Made by a program: the position numbers and the translations under genes. The notes under the pieces were generated by a model that saw only the letters and a program-made list of their open reading frames with translations, was not told where the DNA came from and made no database searches. From Flavobacteriaceae bacterium (GTDB lineage: Bacteria; Bacteroidota; Bacteroidia; Flavobacteriales; Flavobacteriaceae), in the NCBI GenBank assembly GCA_018699935.1, contig JABISF010000036.1, positions 1-64,000 of the forward strand: DNA of 64,000 nucleotides, written 5' to 3'. Positions 37,832-48,714 of this stretch are shown one piece after another. Numbering within the stretch: position 1 is the stretch's first letter; each line of letters starts with the position of its first letter.

Positions 37832-38965
37832 GTGAAAATTTTAATCATCCCGGATTCATTTAAAGGCAGCCTGACAGGAAAAGCTGTGGCTCGGGCAATG
37901 GAAAGGGGTGTGCAATCTGTGTATCCAAATGCGGAATGCGTCCTTATGCCCTTTTCCGATGGCGGCGAGGGGGCTCTTGATGTGCTTCAACAGCATGTCG
38001 CTGGAACTTTAAATTATTGCTCAACACGTGATCCTTTAGGCCGACCCATTGAGGCTCCTTATTTTCGGTTTAAAGACCAGCCCACGGCTTGGGTGGAATT
38101 ATCACAAACTGCAGGCCTGCAAAATTTAACCCCCGAAGAATACAATCCTTATGAGACCAATACTTATGGGACAGGATTAATGATTCTTCATGCCTTAGAA
38201 AAGGGATGTACTTCCATAATTTTAGGAATCGGCGGCAGTGCTACTCACGACATGGGCAGTGGTATTTTTTCTGCTTTAGGGGGGCGAATTTTTGATCAAG
38301 AGGGCAACACTATACCGCCAAATGGAAGAAATTTAGAATTAATTAAAAGATTGAATAATAATGAATTATATATTAAAAATAAAAGCTGGGATTTAACCAT
38401 AGCATGTGATGTTTCCAACCCTCTTTTAGGTGTTAACGGTGCCGCCCACACCTATGCCAAGCAAAAAGGAGCTCGTCCTGAAATGATCGAACGTTTAGAG
38501 GCAGGAAGTGCCCATTTTGCGAGAGTTATTGAGCAACATTTTGGCAGAACAATCACTGCATTAGCTGGAGGAGGTGCTGCCGGTGGAGTGGCTGCCGGTT
38601 TGTATGGCTTTTTTGGAGCACAACTTCAAAACGGTTTTGATCTTTTGGCGTCCCACACCCACTTACAAACTCAGATCGACGCGGCAGACCTGGTCATCAC
38701 CGGCGAAGGGCGGTATGATCAGCAAAGTGATTTTGGAAAATTGCCCCAGCGGATTATCACATTAACCCAAAAAAAGCAAATCCCCACCTTTCTTTTTTGT
38801 GGCTCCATCGAAGCCAAAAATACACCACGACCCAGTCACTTGTTGGGAATTGAAAAAATTAAACCCGACACAATGCCTCTTGACGAAGCGATGAAAAATG
38901 CGGCATCCTTATTGGAAAAAAAAGTAAGTGATACCTTAACCCACTATAAAAACAATCCTTCCTGA
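37832..38965 (+). CDS. Glycerate kinase
   Basis: The 377-residue protein starts at GTG 37832. KILIIPDSFKGSLTGKAVA at the N-terminus, MPFSDGGEGALDVL, IGGSATHDMGSG and the C-terminal VITGEGRYDQQS identify the GlxK/GckA-type glycerate kinase, which phosphorylates D-glycerate with ATP to 2-phosphoglycerate. Its stop overlaps the start of a GntP permease by one base (TGATG), so the two form a coupled pair. Confidence 0.93.
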   Translation: MKILIIPDSFKGSLTGKAVARAMERGVQSVYPNAECVLMPFSDGGEGALDVLQQHVAGTLNYCSTRDPLGRPIEAPYFRFKDQPTAWVELSQTAGLQNLTPEEYNPYETNTYGTGLMILHALEKGCTSIILGIGGSATHDMGSGIFSALGGRIFDQEGNTIPPNGRNLELIKRLNNNELYIKNKSWDLTIACDVSNPLLGVNGAAHTYAKQKGARPEMIERLEAGSAHFARVIEQHFGRTITALAGGGAAGGVAAGLYGFFGAQLQNGFDLLASHTHLQTQIDAADLVITGEGRYDQQSDFGKLPQRIITLTQKKQIPTFLFCGSIEAKNTPRPSHLLGIEKIKPDTMPLDEAMKNAASLLEKKVSDTLTHYKNNPS

Positions 38966-40296
38966 TGTATCTTCCACTCCTTTATATTGTACTCACCATC
39001 CTTTGGATCATCATTGGCAGCTCGTATATCAAATGGCATCCTTTTTTAGTGTTATTAATAGGAAGTTTTTTGTTGGCACTATTGGTGGGAACGCCCATCG
39101 TAAACACCTTCGAACAGATCGGAAGCGGATTTTATAAAATTGTAAAAAGTATTGGATTATTGATCTTATTTGGAACCATCATTGGTGCCGCATTAGAACA
39201 ATCGAAAGGAACGCTCTCGCTAGCAGGTGGAATCCTGAAACACTTGAGTCGACTCCCCTTGCCCTATGCCATCAGCTGTATCGGCTATTTGGTTTCCATT
39301 CCTGTTTTTTGCGATGCCGCCTTTGTTATTTTATCCCAACTCAACAAAACATTGTCGAGACAAACCAAAACCCCATTGGTCGGCTTGGCGGTGGCACTAT
39401 CCACCGGTCTTTTTGCGCCGCATGTACTGGTACCTCCTACGCCGGGCCCTTTGGCGGCCGCAGCAAATTTAAATTTAGACAACCTATTGCTGCTCATCGT
39501 CATTGGGGGAAGTATTGCCTTTATTTTGATTATGGTGGGAGGTGCCTATGGTAATTATTTATCTAAAAAAATGGAATATATTCCCGAAGGAGAATCGGAG
39601 ACGCTCGACGATGGAACTGAAATTACAGCACTTCCTTCTTTTAAAAAAGCGTTACTCCCCATTGCGCTTCCCATACTTTTGATGTGTTTGGGGACAATCC
39701 TTCCCACTTCAGCCATGCCCCAAACGATGGTTCAAATGCTTAAGGCACTAACACAGCCTACAACGGCACTTTTTGTTGGGATGCTTTTTGCTTTGGGCTT
39801 AGATTTTAGAAAAAAAGGGTTTGTCCGTGCATCTTTTCAAGAGGGTGTAAAAAAAACTTTTCCCATTCTCCTGATTACCGGAATGGGGGGAGCTTTAGGA
39901 GCGATTATACAAACCCTTCCTTTGGTGGAATACGCAAAAGCACTGACACAAATGGAAGGCTTGGGCATACTGATTGCCTTTTTGATAGCGGCTCTTTTAA
40001 AAACGGCGCAGGGTTCGTCCACCGTAGCCATCATTACAACCTCATCCATCCTTTTCCCGCTATTACCGCTGCTTGGTTTGGACAGTGAAATGGGGAAAAT
40101 ATGGGCAATTATGGCTTTGGGCGTAGGCTCAATGACCGTATCCCACGCCAACGATTCCTACTTTTGGATCGTTTCGCAAATGAGCGGAATGGATGTAAAA
40201 ACGGCCTATCGCACGCATACGTTTGGAACCTTTATTCAAGGGATGGTTGGGTTACTGGTGGTACTGATCGGATATACGCTGTGGCAACTCTTTTAA
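38965..40296 (+). CDS. GntP-family permease, probable glycerate transporter
   Basis: The 443-residue membrane protein has about twelve hydrophobic segments and matches the gluconate:H+ symporter family: CDAAFVILSQLNKTL, GLFAPHVLVPPTPGPLAAA, AALLKTAQGSSTVAIITTSS, and SHANDSYFWIVSQMSGM near the C-terminus. Since it is translationally coupled to glycerate kinase, D-glycerate is the more likely substrate than gluconate; this is an inference from context. Its last four bases overlap the stop of the convergent DUF4270 gene. Confidence 0.88.
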   Translation: MYLPLLYIVLTILWIIIGSSYIKWHPFLVLLIGSFLLALLVGTPIVNTFEQIGSGFYKIVKSIGLLILFGTIIGAALEQSKGTLSLAGGILKHLSRLPLPYAISCIGYLVSIPVFCDAAFVILSQLNKTLSRQTKTPLVGLAVALSTGLFAPHVLVPPTPGPLAAAANLNLDNLLLLIVIGGSIAFILIMVGGAYGNYLSKKMEYIPEGESETLDDGTEITALPSFKKALLPIALPILLMCLGTILPTSAMPQTMVQMLKALTQPTTALFVGMLFALGLDFRKKGFVRASFQEGVKKTFPILLITGMGGALGAIIQTLPLVEYAKALTQMEGLGILIAFLIAALLKTAQGSSTVAIITTSSILFPLLPLLGLDSEMGKIWAIMALGVGSMTVSHANDSYFWIVSQMSGMDVKTAYRTHTFGTFIQGMVGLLVVLIGYTLWQLF

Positions 40297-42134
40297 AAAG
40301 CAGTGTAAAGTAGCTCGAGTTTTACTTTTTTATCCTCGTTTTCCACACCGGTGTTCGAACCTATGAGCACCGTACCCAAGGGATTGAGAACTGCAGCAGC
40401 GGGATAATCAATAACATTAGCATCATCGATAAATCCTTTTTTAAGTGTGGCGTCACCAATATTGCCAGTGACCACTACCCCCAAATCCACATTCAACGAG
40501 TCTTTGCGCAAGATTTGCGAAATATGATTGGTGATACGGAATTTGTATCGATAGGGGCGATTGTTCTCGTCGCGTTCCAATATCCCACTAAAAATCCGTT
40601 TGGCCTGGGTGGATCCTGAAGCAACCGGAGTGGTAAGGTCGTTATTATAATCGATAACAGGATTACCCGAATTGTACTTATAAAGGTACAAACGAGGAGC
40701 AACTAAAGCGTCGTCGCTGGTTAGGGAATTCTGATCCAGATAAAACACCAAATTGGCTTCATTAATCAACCAAGATTGATTTCGTAAGTTGTTCAACAAA
40801 GTATTGTCATTGGAATTGGCTTCGGGAGTAAACAATCGTACTTTTCCGTGAAATTGCCCACTCTTGACAAACACTTTATCAGAAGGTTCCCCCAATTTAG
40901 AACTTGCAATACGTTCCAAAATTGCCGTGTCAAAAGCTTCATTTTTCAAATGGTTGACACGAATCCCATTCATACCTATTGAAAAGGTTGTCGGGATTTG
41001 ATCGATGGTGTCATCGGTAATGTCGTCTTCTGTGCCTTGTTTGTTGTATTTATCATAAATATAATTGATCTTAATCGCTGCATTGCCGATGTCGAGCAAC
41101 ATATATAAATCATCTGAAAACCCATCGGCATGAACAATAATCCCTTTGAGATAGGCTTGGAAATTTCCTAAATTTGCCAACTCTGGCGCACCTTCCATAT
41201 CAATCAGTCGCTCTTGGAAAAAAGTGCTGTTTAAAGGAATACGAAGCCGAGGGGTGAGTCGAGTTTCCACTTGGGTGGTTTCATCCACATCGGCTGTTTC
41301 TGGATCATCCTGAGCGTAATTGAAGCGCAATTCATCAAAACTCAAGCTGACATTACCGTCAAAAAGGGTTTCTCCACCAAAGCCTTCTGCCAAAAAATCT
41401 TGATTGGAATAATAGGCTTGAGCCGTTTCAAAATTCATGCTCGGATCCAAACTGTTTAGATAATAGTTGAGCTCCTGAACTTTTAAATTAAACGTTGCTT
41501 CTCGATTCCCATAAATAGAATCGATTTCGTATACTTTATTCTCATTGTCATAAGTCGCATTGTCATCGTCGTCGTGATCAAGTATTCCATCATTATCACT
41601 GTCCGAACTCAAGGGATTTAGACCCGCATTGGTTTCCACCAAGTCGGTCAATTCATCCCCATCCGAATTACTTTGCGGATCGTCTGGGTCGCTGTCCAAA
41701 ATATCGATAACTCCATCGGCGTCACGGTCGTTGGTATTATTGAAAAAAGGGATTTCCAAATACACCTCCTGCACTTTTTCGTTTTCGGGTATTATTAAGA
41801 TATTGTCATTGTCTTCATCTTCCTCCAAAGATTGGGAATAGACCCCAAAAATGGGACTGTCGGAAATACTCAGCTGTGTAGTAAAATCGGCTTCAGAATG
41901 ACCAAAAACAGGATGATTGATGACGCCCAATTGAACTAAAGAAAGTCCATTGGTTTGGACTTTTTCCAAATGTTCTTGAAAGGTAAAAACAGGAATCAAT
42001 TCTTGATTGGTTTTTATGGCAGAAACACCCAAAATTTCATCACCTACGACAATGAAATCTTTGTTGCACTGGACAACTGTAAAAAACAATACAAACAATA
42101 TAAAAATGGGGAGGAACCGATACTTAAATAGCAT
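40293..42134 (-). CDS. DUF4270 exported protein with calcium-type Asp repeats
   Basis: The 613-residue protein has a probable lipoprotein signal (FFTVVQC, Cys23). It matches DUF4270 in overall plan: the VGDEILGVSAIKTNQELIPV start, FNYAQDD, the YLDQ segment and the C-terminal LIGSNTGVE. Residues about 135-195 hold thrombospondin-type-3-like repeats (DRDADGVIDILDSDPDD, SDGDELTDLVET, DSDNDGILDHDDDD), a dense set of Ca-binding Asp loops. It is 11 bases downstream of a glycogen-synthase-like gene, a pairing often seen in flavobacteria. Function is unknown. Confidence 0.85.
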   Translation of the reverse strand: MLFKYRFLPIFILFVLFFTVVQCNKDFIVVGDEILGVSAIKTNQELIPVFTFQEHLEKVQTNGLSLVQLGVINHPVFGHSEADFTTQLSISDSPIFGVYSQSLEEDEDNDNILIIPENEKVQEVYLEIPFFNNTNDRDADGVIDILDSDPDDPQSNSDGDELTDLVETNAGLNPLSSDSDNDGILDHDDDDNATYDNENKVYEIDSIYGNREATFNLKVQELNYYLNSLDPSMNFETAQAYYSNQDFLAEGFGGETLFDGNVSLSFDELRFNYAQDDPETADVDETTQVETRLTPRLRIPLNSTFFQERLIDMEGAPELANLGNFQAYLKGIIVHADGFSDDLYMLLDIGNAAIKINYIYDKYNKQGTEDDITDDTIDQIPTTFSIGMNGIRVNHLKNEAFDTAILERIASSKLGEPSDKVFVKSGQFHGKVRLFTPEANSNDNTLLNNLRNQSWLINEANLVFYLDQNSLTSDDALVAPRLYLYKYNSGNPVIDYNNDLTTPVASGSTQAKRIFSGILERDENNRPYRYKFRITNHISQILRKDSLNVDLGVVVTGNIGDATLKKGFIDDANVIDYPAAAVLNPLGTVLIGSNTGVENEDKKVKLELLYTAF

Positions 42135-42145
42135 GGACGATAGGG

Positions 42146-42949
42146 TTAACTAAGTTTATTCGTGTAAAAATCAATATAGGCATTGGGTTCTTTGATTTGC
42201 TCATAGGCTAAATAAGGTTTATTACTCTTGTCAATCAAAGATTTTAAATCTGCTGGGAAATCTTCCGTTGCAATGATTAGACCGTCCGAATGCTCAACGG
42301 TTAGTTTAGTTAAATGATGATAATCTGCTGTTTCTATTGTTTTTAAATGATCCTCTTCGACCTGATCAAAGGCCACTTTGTCTTTCATGTCGCTGGAGAG
42401 TACCCCTTCAAAATCTTGGGCGTAAATGGAACTCACTACTTGACTGTCTGCAAACAGGGGCTCGTCTTTATAAAACGTCTTGAGATAGAGCGGAAAAAGG
42501 GAGGTGAACCACCCGTGCAAATGGATGATGTCCGGAGACCAATTTAATTTTTTAACGGTTTCTACTACGCCTTTGGTAAAGAAGATCATTCGTTCATCAT
42601 TATCCGAAAAAATCTTTCCATCCGCATCGTGCAACAAAGCACGACGCTTAAAATATTCATCGTTGTCAATAAAATAGACCTGCATTCTTTCTTTGGGAAT
42701 AGAGGCCACTTTGATTACCAAAGGCACGTCCAAGTCATTGACAATCATATTCATTCCGGACAAACGGATGACTTCATGCAATTGGTGACGGCGTTCGTTA
42801 ATCATGCCATACCGCGGCATAAAAATACGTGTCTGACCACCGTGATCGTTAATATTTTTTGGTATTTCAAATGAATTTATAGCTTGCTCAGTCTGGGGCA
42901 AATACGGAACAACCTCTGAAGAAATAATCAGTACATTCTTATCTTTCAT
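42146..42949 (-). CDS. Glycogen/starch synthase N-terminal-type protein
   Basis: The start at 42949 (MKDKNVLIISSEVVPY) gives 267 residues. It has the GT5 N-terminal fold with SSEVVPYLPQTEQ, GGQTRIFMPRYG and the WSPDIIHLHGWFTSLFPLYL motif. The C-terminal half of glycogen synthases, with the nucleotide-sugar site, is missing; the protein is about half the usual length. The KxGG motif of active synthases is altered, and catalytic activity is doubtful. It is 11 bases upstream of the DUF4270 gene, and panC starts divergently 95 bases away. Confidence 0.8.
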   Translation of the reverse strand: MKDKNVLIISSEVVPYLPQTEQAINSFEIPKNINDHGGQTRIFMPRYGMINERRHQLHEVIRLSGMNMIVNDLDVPLVIKVASIPKERMQVYFIDNDEYFKRRALLHDADGKIFSDNDERMIFFTKGVVETVKKLNWSPDIIHLHGWFTSLFPLYLKTFYKDEPLFADSQVVSSIYAQDFEGVLSSDMKDKVAFDQVEEDHLKTIETADYHHLTKLTVEHSDGLIIATEDFPADLKSLIDKSNKPYLAYEQIKEPNAYIDFYTNKLS

Positions 42950-43016
42950 AATTCTGTTTTTCCAAAGGGAAGTCTGCAAAAATACAAAATTTATGCTTAA
43001 ATACTTAAAAACTGGC

Positions 43017-43024
43017 TACTTTAG
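43017..43024 (+). promoter_or_regulatory. -7-like box (TACTTTAG) for panC
   Basis: TACTTTAG differs from TAnnTTTG by one base and stands 20 bases before the panC start. The same octamer precedes the glycerate kinase gene (37806-37813). Confidence 0.35.
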
Positions 43025-43043
43025 CCCGTTAATCTTTTACTAA

Positions 43044-43889
43044 ATGCAGGTATTCAAGACCCATAAAAAATTAAATGAGGCACTAAAAGGTTCGGGCATT
43101 TCGTTGGGAATGGTTCCTACCATGGGTGCCTTACATGAAGGGCACTTGGCATTAATCCGTCAAGCTTTGAAGGAAAATGATCGGGTGGTCGTGAGCATCT
43201 TTGTCAATCCAACGCAATTTAACGATGCCGAAGACCTTAAAAACTACCCGCGAAATCTTGACGATGATTTGGCGCAATTGGAGCCTTTAGGTGCCGCTCT
43301 CTATATATACACCCCCAAACCCCAAGACCTCTATGCTGAGGGGGTCGTTGCGCAGCCTCAACATTTGATGGGACTGGATTTGGTCATGGAAGGTGCTTTT
43401 CGCCAACATCATTTTGACGGAGTAGCCACTGTTGTGGAGAAACTCTTGCGTTCTGTAAATCCCGATCGCGCTTATTTTGGTGAAAAAGATTTTCAACAAC
43501 TCCAAATTATCCGCTGTTTGGTGGAACAACAAAAGATCCCGGTGCAAATCATCGGTTGCCCCATCGTGCGGGCTGCCGACGGATTGGCACTGAGCTCGCG
43601 CAATTTGCTGCTCAACCCTGAACAAAAAAGCGCAGCTCCTTTTCTTTATCAAATTTTACAAGACGTCCAGCACCAATGGCCTCCTAAAAAGCTGTCCGAT
43701 TTGACCAAATGGGTAGATCAACAGTTCAAAGAACAAGCCTTATTCTCTTTAGACTATTTTGTCATTGCCGAAGAGGAAAACTTACAATCCGCTCAAAGCC
43801 TTGAAAAAGGAAAAAAATACCGTTCGTTTATAGCCGCAAAATTAGGCGGGATTCGACTGATTGATAATATGGGATTACCAATAATATGA
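43044..43889 (+). CDS. panC: Pantothenate synthetase
   Basis: The 281-residue enzyme joins pantoate and beta-alanine with [11 protein letters not shown] (27-34) carries the HIGH-type ATP motif, followed by [35 protein letters not shown] and the KMSKS-like LALSSRN. Full length. panD follows after 13 bases but has its own -7 box, so the two vitamin genes can be expressed apart. Confidence 0.95.
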   Translation: MQVFKTHKKLNEALKGSGISLGMVPTMGALHEGHLALIRQALKENDRVVVSIFVNPTQFNDAEDLKNYPRNLDDDLAQLEPLGAALYIYTPKPQDLYAEGVVAQPQHLMGLDLVMEGAFRQHHFDGVATVVEKLLRSVNPDRAYFGEKDFQQLQIIRCLVEQQKIPVQIIGCPIVRAADGLALSSRNLLLNPEQKSAAPFLYQILQDVQHQWPPKKLSDLTKWVDQQFKEQALFSLDYFVIAEEENLQSAQSLEKGKKYRSFIAAKLGGIRLIDNMGLPII

Positions 43890-43890
43890 A

Positions 43891-43898
43891 TACCTTTG
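43891..43898 (+). promoter_or_regulatory. -7 promoter box (TACCTTTG) for panD, near-leaderless
   Basis: TACCTTTG matches TAnnTTTG and ends four bases before the panD ATG, directly after the panC stop. It is identical to the box in front of ypdA. Confidence 0.55.
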
Positions 43899-43902
43899 TC
43901 GC

Positions 43903-44253
43903 ATGTTAATCGAAGTTTTAAAATCTAAAATCCACCGCGTTCGAGTAACCGGTGCGGATTTAAATTATATTGGCAGTATCACTTTGGACAAAAATCTTAT
44001 TGATGCCGCACAATTGTTGGTGGGCGAGAAGGTGCAAGTAGTCAATATTAACAATGGCGAACGACTCGAAACCTATGTCATTGAAGGCAAAGCAGGCAGT
44101 GGGGAAGTCACCCTAAACGGTCCGGCGGCTCGAAAAGTGCAAAAAGGAGACCTCATTATTATTATTGCCTATGCGCACATGGATTTGGAAGAAGCTCGCC
44201 AGTTTAAACCCAGCATGATTTTCCCCAACGAAATCACTAATCTTTTAGACTGA
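43903..44253 (+). CDS. panD: Aspartate 1-decarboxylase precursor
   Basis: The 116-residue pro-enzyme makes beta-alanine from aspartate for pantothenate synthesis. The self-cleavage site is Gly24-Ser25 in NYIGSIT, where Ser25 becomes the pyruvoyl group. Other conserved parts are [42 protein letters not shown] and YAHMD. It stands next to panC, and a flippase-like gene follows two bases after the stop. Confidence 0.95.
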   Translation: MLIEVLKSKIHRVRVTGADLNYIGSITLDKNLIDAAQLLVGEKVQVVNINNGERLETYVIEGKAGSGEVTLNGPAARKVQKGDLIIIIAYAHMDLEEARQFKPSMIFPNEITNLLD

Positions 44254-44255
44254 TT

Positions 44256-45218
44256 TTGAAATTTCTGCGCGCTTCTTTAAAAATCATTCTCCCCTTGGGT
44301 ATAGGGGTTTTATTTATTTTTTTAACCTTCAACACCACTACTCCCGAAGAACGGGAATTGATTTACGGCTATATCCGGAACGTGGATTTGCTGTTTGTTT
44401 TATTATCGCTTCTTTTTGGAATATTGAGTCATGTTTCCAGGGCCTATCGATGGAAATTTATGTTGGCCCACTTGGGCTATCGTCCTAAGTTTATCAACAG
44501 TGTTTTAGCCGTTTTGATTGCCTACATTGCTAATTTGGGCATTCCGCGTTCTGGAGAACTCCTGCGTGCCACCACCCTGAGCACCTATGAAGACATTCCT
44601 TTTGAAAAAGGCTTTGGAACCATCATTGCTGAACGCTTGGTCGATCTTGTCATTTTATTACTTTTTATTCTCATTGCCTTGGGTTTACAGTATGATTTAA
44701 TTATGGGTGCGCTTGCTTTAGAAACAATTTCGTTGCCTAAAATCTTTCTTCTTGGAAGTGTTTTGATCTTACTGTTCATCGGGCTTCGATTGCTCTTTAA
44801 GAAATCTCAAAAACCTTGGGTGCTTAAAATCAAATCAAAAGTACAAGGCTTGATTGAAGGCATACTTTCCATAAAAAACATGCCTAAAAAAGGCGCCTTC
44901 ATTGCCCATACCTTATTTATATGGATCATGTATCTGGCCATGTTCTATGTCATTAAGTGGACGGTTCCGGAAACCGCTGTGTTGGGCTTGGGTGCCATCC
45001 TTCCGGCGTTTGTCATCGGTGGCTTGACCATTTCAGCCACCAATGGAGGCATTGGAATTTATCCTTTTTCAGTGGCGTTGATGTTGTCCGCTTTTGACAT
45101 TTCCAACGAGTCGGGCTTGGCCTTTGGGTGGATTATGTGGACGTCGCAAACAGCGATGATTATTCTTTTTGGAGGGCTTGCTTTTTTTGTACTACCTTTA
45201 GTAAATCAAAAAAAATAA
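44256..45218 (+). CDS. Lysylphosphatidylglycerol synthase-like membrane protein (flippase-like)
   Basis: The 320-residue membrane protein starts at TTG 44256, two bases after panD. About eight to nine hydrophobic segments and the SHVSRAYRWKFML and NLGIPRSGELLRATTLS motifs place it in the LPG_synthase_TM / UPF0104 family. The C-terminal catalytic domain of MprF is absent, so it probably moves or binds a lipid. Coupling to panD looks positional only. Confidence 0.85.
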   Translation: MKFLRASLKIILPLGIGVLFIFLTFNTTTPEERELIYGYIRNVDLLFVLLSLLFGILSHVSRAYRWKFMLAHLGYRPKFINSVLAVLIAYIANLGIPRSGELLRATTLSTYEDIPFEKGFGTIIAERLVDLVILLLFILIALGLQYDLIMGALALETISLPKIFLLGSVLILLFIGLRLLFKKSQKPWVLKIKSKVQGLIEGILSIKNMPKKGAFIAHTLFIWIMYLAMFYVIKWTVPETAVLGLGAILPAFVIGGLTISATNGGIGIYPFSVALMLSAFDISNESGLAFGWIMWTSQTAMIILFGGLAFFVLPLVNQKK

Positions 45219-45234
45219 TCGAGTTTCTTCTCTT

Positions 45235-46590
45235 ATGTCTAAAATAAAAAAAGGGTTTTTTTGTCAAAATTGCGGCACCCAACACCCCCAATGGCAAGGG
45301 CAATGCAAGGCTTGTAAGGAGTGGAATACGTTGGTGGAGGAAGTCATTGAAAAAACCCCTGCAAAAGCATGGGAGGAGCAAGCCACTGCCACGCTCAATC
45401 AACCTCTCCCCTTGGATGAAATTGCCGCACAACAATTGCCGAGAATCAATACTTTTGACGCTGAACTAAACCGTGTTTTGGGTGGAGGAATTGTCCCTGG
45501 ATCGGTCATCTTATTGGGCGGTGAGCCCGGAATTGGAAAATCCACGCTTTTGCTACAGCTTTCCCTGCAGCTTCGAAAAAAAGTCCTTTATGTTTCTGGC
45601 GAAGAAAGTCAGCATCAAATCAAGTTGCGTGCCGATCGTATGGATCAGGAGTCCCATCAGTGTGTGGTTTTGAGTGAAACAGAAAGTCCTCGTATTTTTC
45701 AGCATTGTAAAAAGGTTCAGCCTCAATTGCTTATCATTGATTCCATTCAAACCCTTCACAGTCCGTTGATCGACAGTAGTGCAGGCAGTGTCTCACAAAT
45801 TCGCCATTGCGCTTCAGAATTTATTCAATTTGCAAAAGCTACCAATACCCCCGTCATTTTAGTCGGTCATATCACTAAAGAAGGGCAAATTGCCGGGCCC
45901 AAAATTTTAGAGCACATGGTCGATACCGTGTTGCAATTTGAAGGGGATCGCAATCATTTATACCGCATCGTTCGGGCACAAAAAAACCGTTTTGGAGCCA
46001 CCTCTGAAATTGGCATCTACGAAATGGTTGCCAAAGGATTGCGGGCAGTGAGCAACCCCAGTGAGGTATTGATTTCCGAAAAAGAGGAAGCCTCAAGTGG
46101 TCATGCCATTGCCGCTACCATAGAGGGGATTCGCCCATTATTGGTAGAGATTCAAGCGCTGGTCAGTACGGCGGTCTATGGCACGCCTCAACGCAGCAGT
46201 ACGGGTTTCAACAGCAAACGTTTAAATATGCTCTTGGCGGTGTTGGAAAAACGTGCTGGATTTGCTTTGGGTGCCAAAGATGTGTTCATCAATATTACGG
46301 GAGGAATCAGCCTTGAAGACCCCGCCATTGACTTGGCCGTAGTGGCGGCTTTACTTTCCAGCCATAACGACCTCCCCATTGGCCACCAGATTTGTTTTGC
46401 GGCTGAAATTGGTCTTTCGGGCGAAATTCGTCCCGTAGCCAAGGTGGAACAGCGTATACAAGAAGCTGCAAAATTGGGTTTTGAGGATATTATTGTTTCC
46501 AAATTTTCTAAATTCACAACACCACCGAGCTCCATTCGTGTCCATTCTTTTTCAAAAATTGAATCAGTGATTGAATTTCTTTTCGGATAA
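45235..46590 (+). CDS. radA: DNA repair protein RadA
   Basis: The 451-residue protein has a zinc finger (C10, C13, C24, C27) and a RecA-like ATPase with Walker A GGEPGIGKST (95-104). The RadA-specific KNRFG motif is in AQKNRFGATSE, and a C-terminal Lon-protease-like domain follows (INITGGISLEDPAIDLAVVAALLSS). RadA drives branch migration in recombination. Spacing to the flippase-like gene is 16 bases. Confidence 0.95.
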   Translation: MSKIKKGFFCQNCGTQHPQWQGQCKACKEWNTLVEEVIEKTPAKAWEEQATATLNQPLPLDEIAAQQLPRINTFDAELNRVLGGGIVPGSVILLGGEPGIGKSTLLLQLSLQLRKKVLYVSGEESQHQIKLRADRMDQESHQCVVLSETESPRIFQHCKKVQPQLLIIDSIQTLHSPLIDSSAGSVSQIRHCASEFIQFAKATNTPVILVGHITKEGQIAGPKILEHMVDTVLQFEGDRNHLYRIVRAQKNRFGATSEIGIYEMVAKGLRAVSNPSEVLISEKEEASSGHAIAATIEGIRPLLVEIQALVSTAVYGTPQRSSTGFNSKRLNMLLAVLEKRAGFALGAKDVFINITGGISLEDPAIDLAVVAALLSSHNDLPIGHQICFAAEIGLSGEIRPVAKVEQRIQEAAKLGFEDIIVSKFSKFTTPPSSIRVHSFSKIESVIEFLFG

Positions 46591-46609
46591 TTTTTTTTTC
46601 GAAAAATGA

Positions 46610-47980
<1,371 letters not shown>

Positions 47981-47982
47981 AG

Positions 47983-48714
47983 ATGTCCGTAATTCAAAAT
48001 GTAATCGTTTTAGGCACCCTTAAATATGGAGATAGCAGCCTTATCGCTCATTGTTATTCCGCAGAGTATGGACTTCAATCCTATATGCTAAAAGGGGTTT
48101 TGGGAAAACGAACCAAAACGGGACTTCAAAAATCCATGTTTCAACCCCTCAGTATACTCGAAATTGTTGCCACCAAAGTAGCCTCCGACCGTTTGGGTTA
48201 CATAAAAGAAGTACAAGTAGAATCACATTATCAGACCATTCCTTTTGATATGCGGAAAAAAGGAATGGTCTTTTTTTTATCTGAAACTTTACATCAAGTT
48301 TTACGAGAAGAAGAAGGTGCCCATCCGGAATTGTTTGCTTATTTAAAAAAAGCATTGATTTGGTTGGATCAAAATGATGCTATTGGGCTATTCACTGTTA
48401 AAATCATGCTTGATTTAACTCATTTCTTGGGACTTTCTCCCCGAATTAATAATCCTGATGACCCTTATTTTGATCTGGAAAACGGATATTCAACCCCGCT
48501 TATCCCTTATGGAAAACATATCGGAGAAGCGTTAAATATCCACTGGAAAACTCTTTTAGGTACGGATTTTGATGGAATCGCTAAAATTTATACCAGTCAA
48601 GCTGAAAAATCGATACTTTTGGATCACGCATTAGATTATTACAGTTTCCATTTACAACAGTTCAAAACACCAAAATCAAGAGTCATTTTAAATGAAGTGT
48701 TTAAACCCGTATAA
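47983..48714 (+). CDS. recO: DNA repair protein RecO
   Basis: The 243-residue protein has the RecO OB-fold N-terminus (VLGTLKYGDSSLIAHCYSAEYGLQSYMLKG) and helical C-terminal domain (YLKKALIWLD, DLTHFLGLSP). The zinc-finger Cys of some RecO proteins are absent, as usual in Bacteroidota. It helps RecA loading on gapped DNA. It follows gdhA by two bases and overlaps the receptor gene by 23. Confidence 0.92.
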   Translation: MSVIQNVIVLGTLKYGDSSLIAHCYSAEYGLQSYMLKGVLGKRTKTGLQKSMFQPLSILEIVATKVASDRLGYIKEVQVESHYQTIPFDMRKKGMVFFLSETLHQVLREEEGAHPELFAYLKKALIWLDQNDAIGLFTVKIMLDLTHFLGLSPRINNPDDPYFDLENGYSTPLIPYGKHIGEALNIHWKTLLGTDFDGIAKIYTSQAEKSILLDHALDYYSFHLQQFKTPKSRVILNEVFKPV

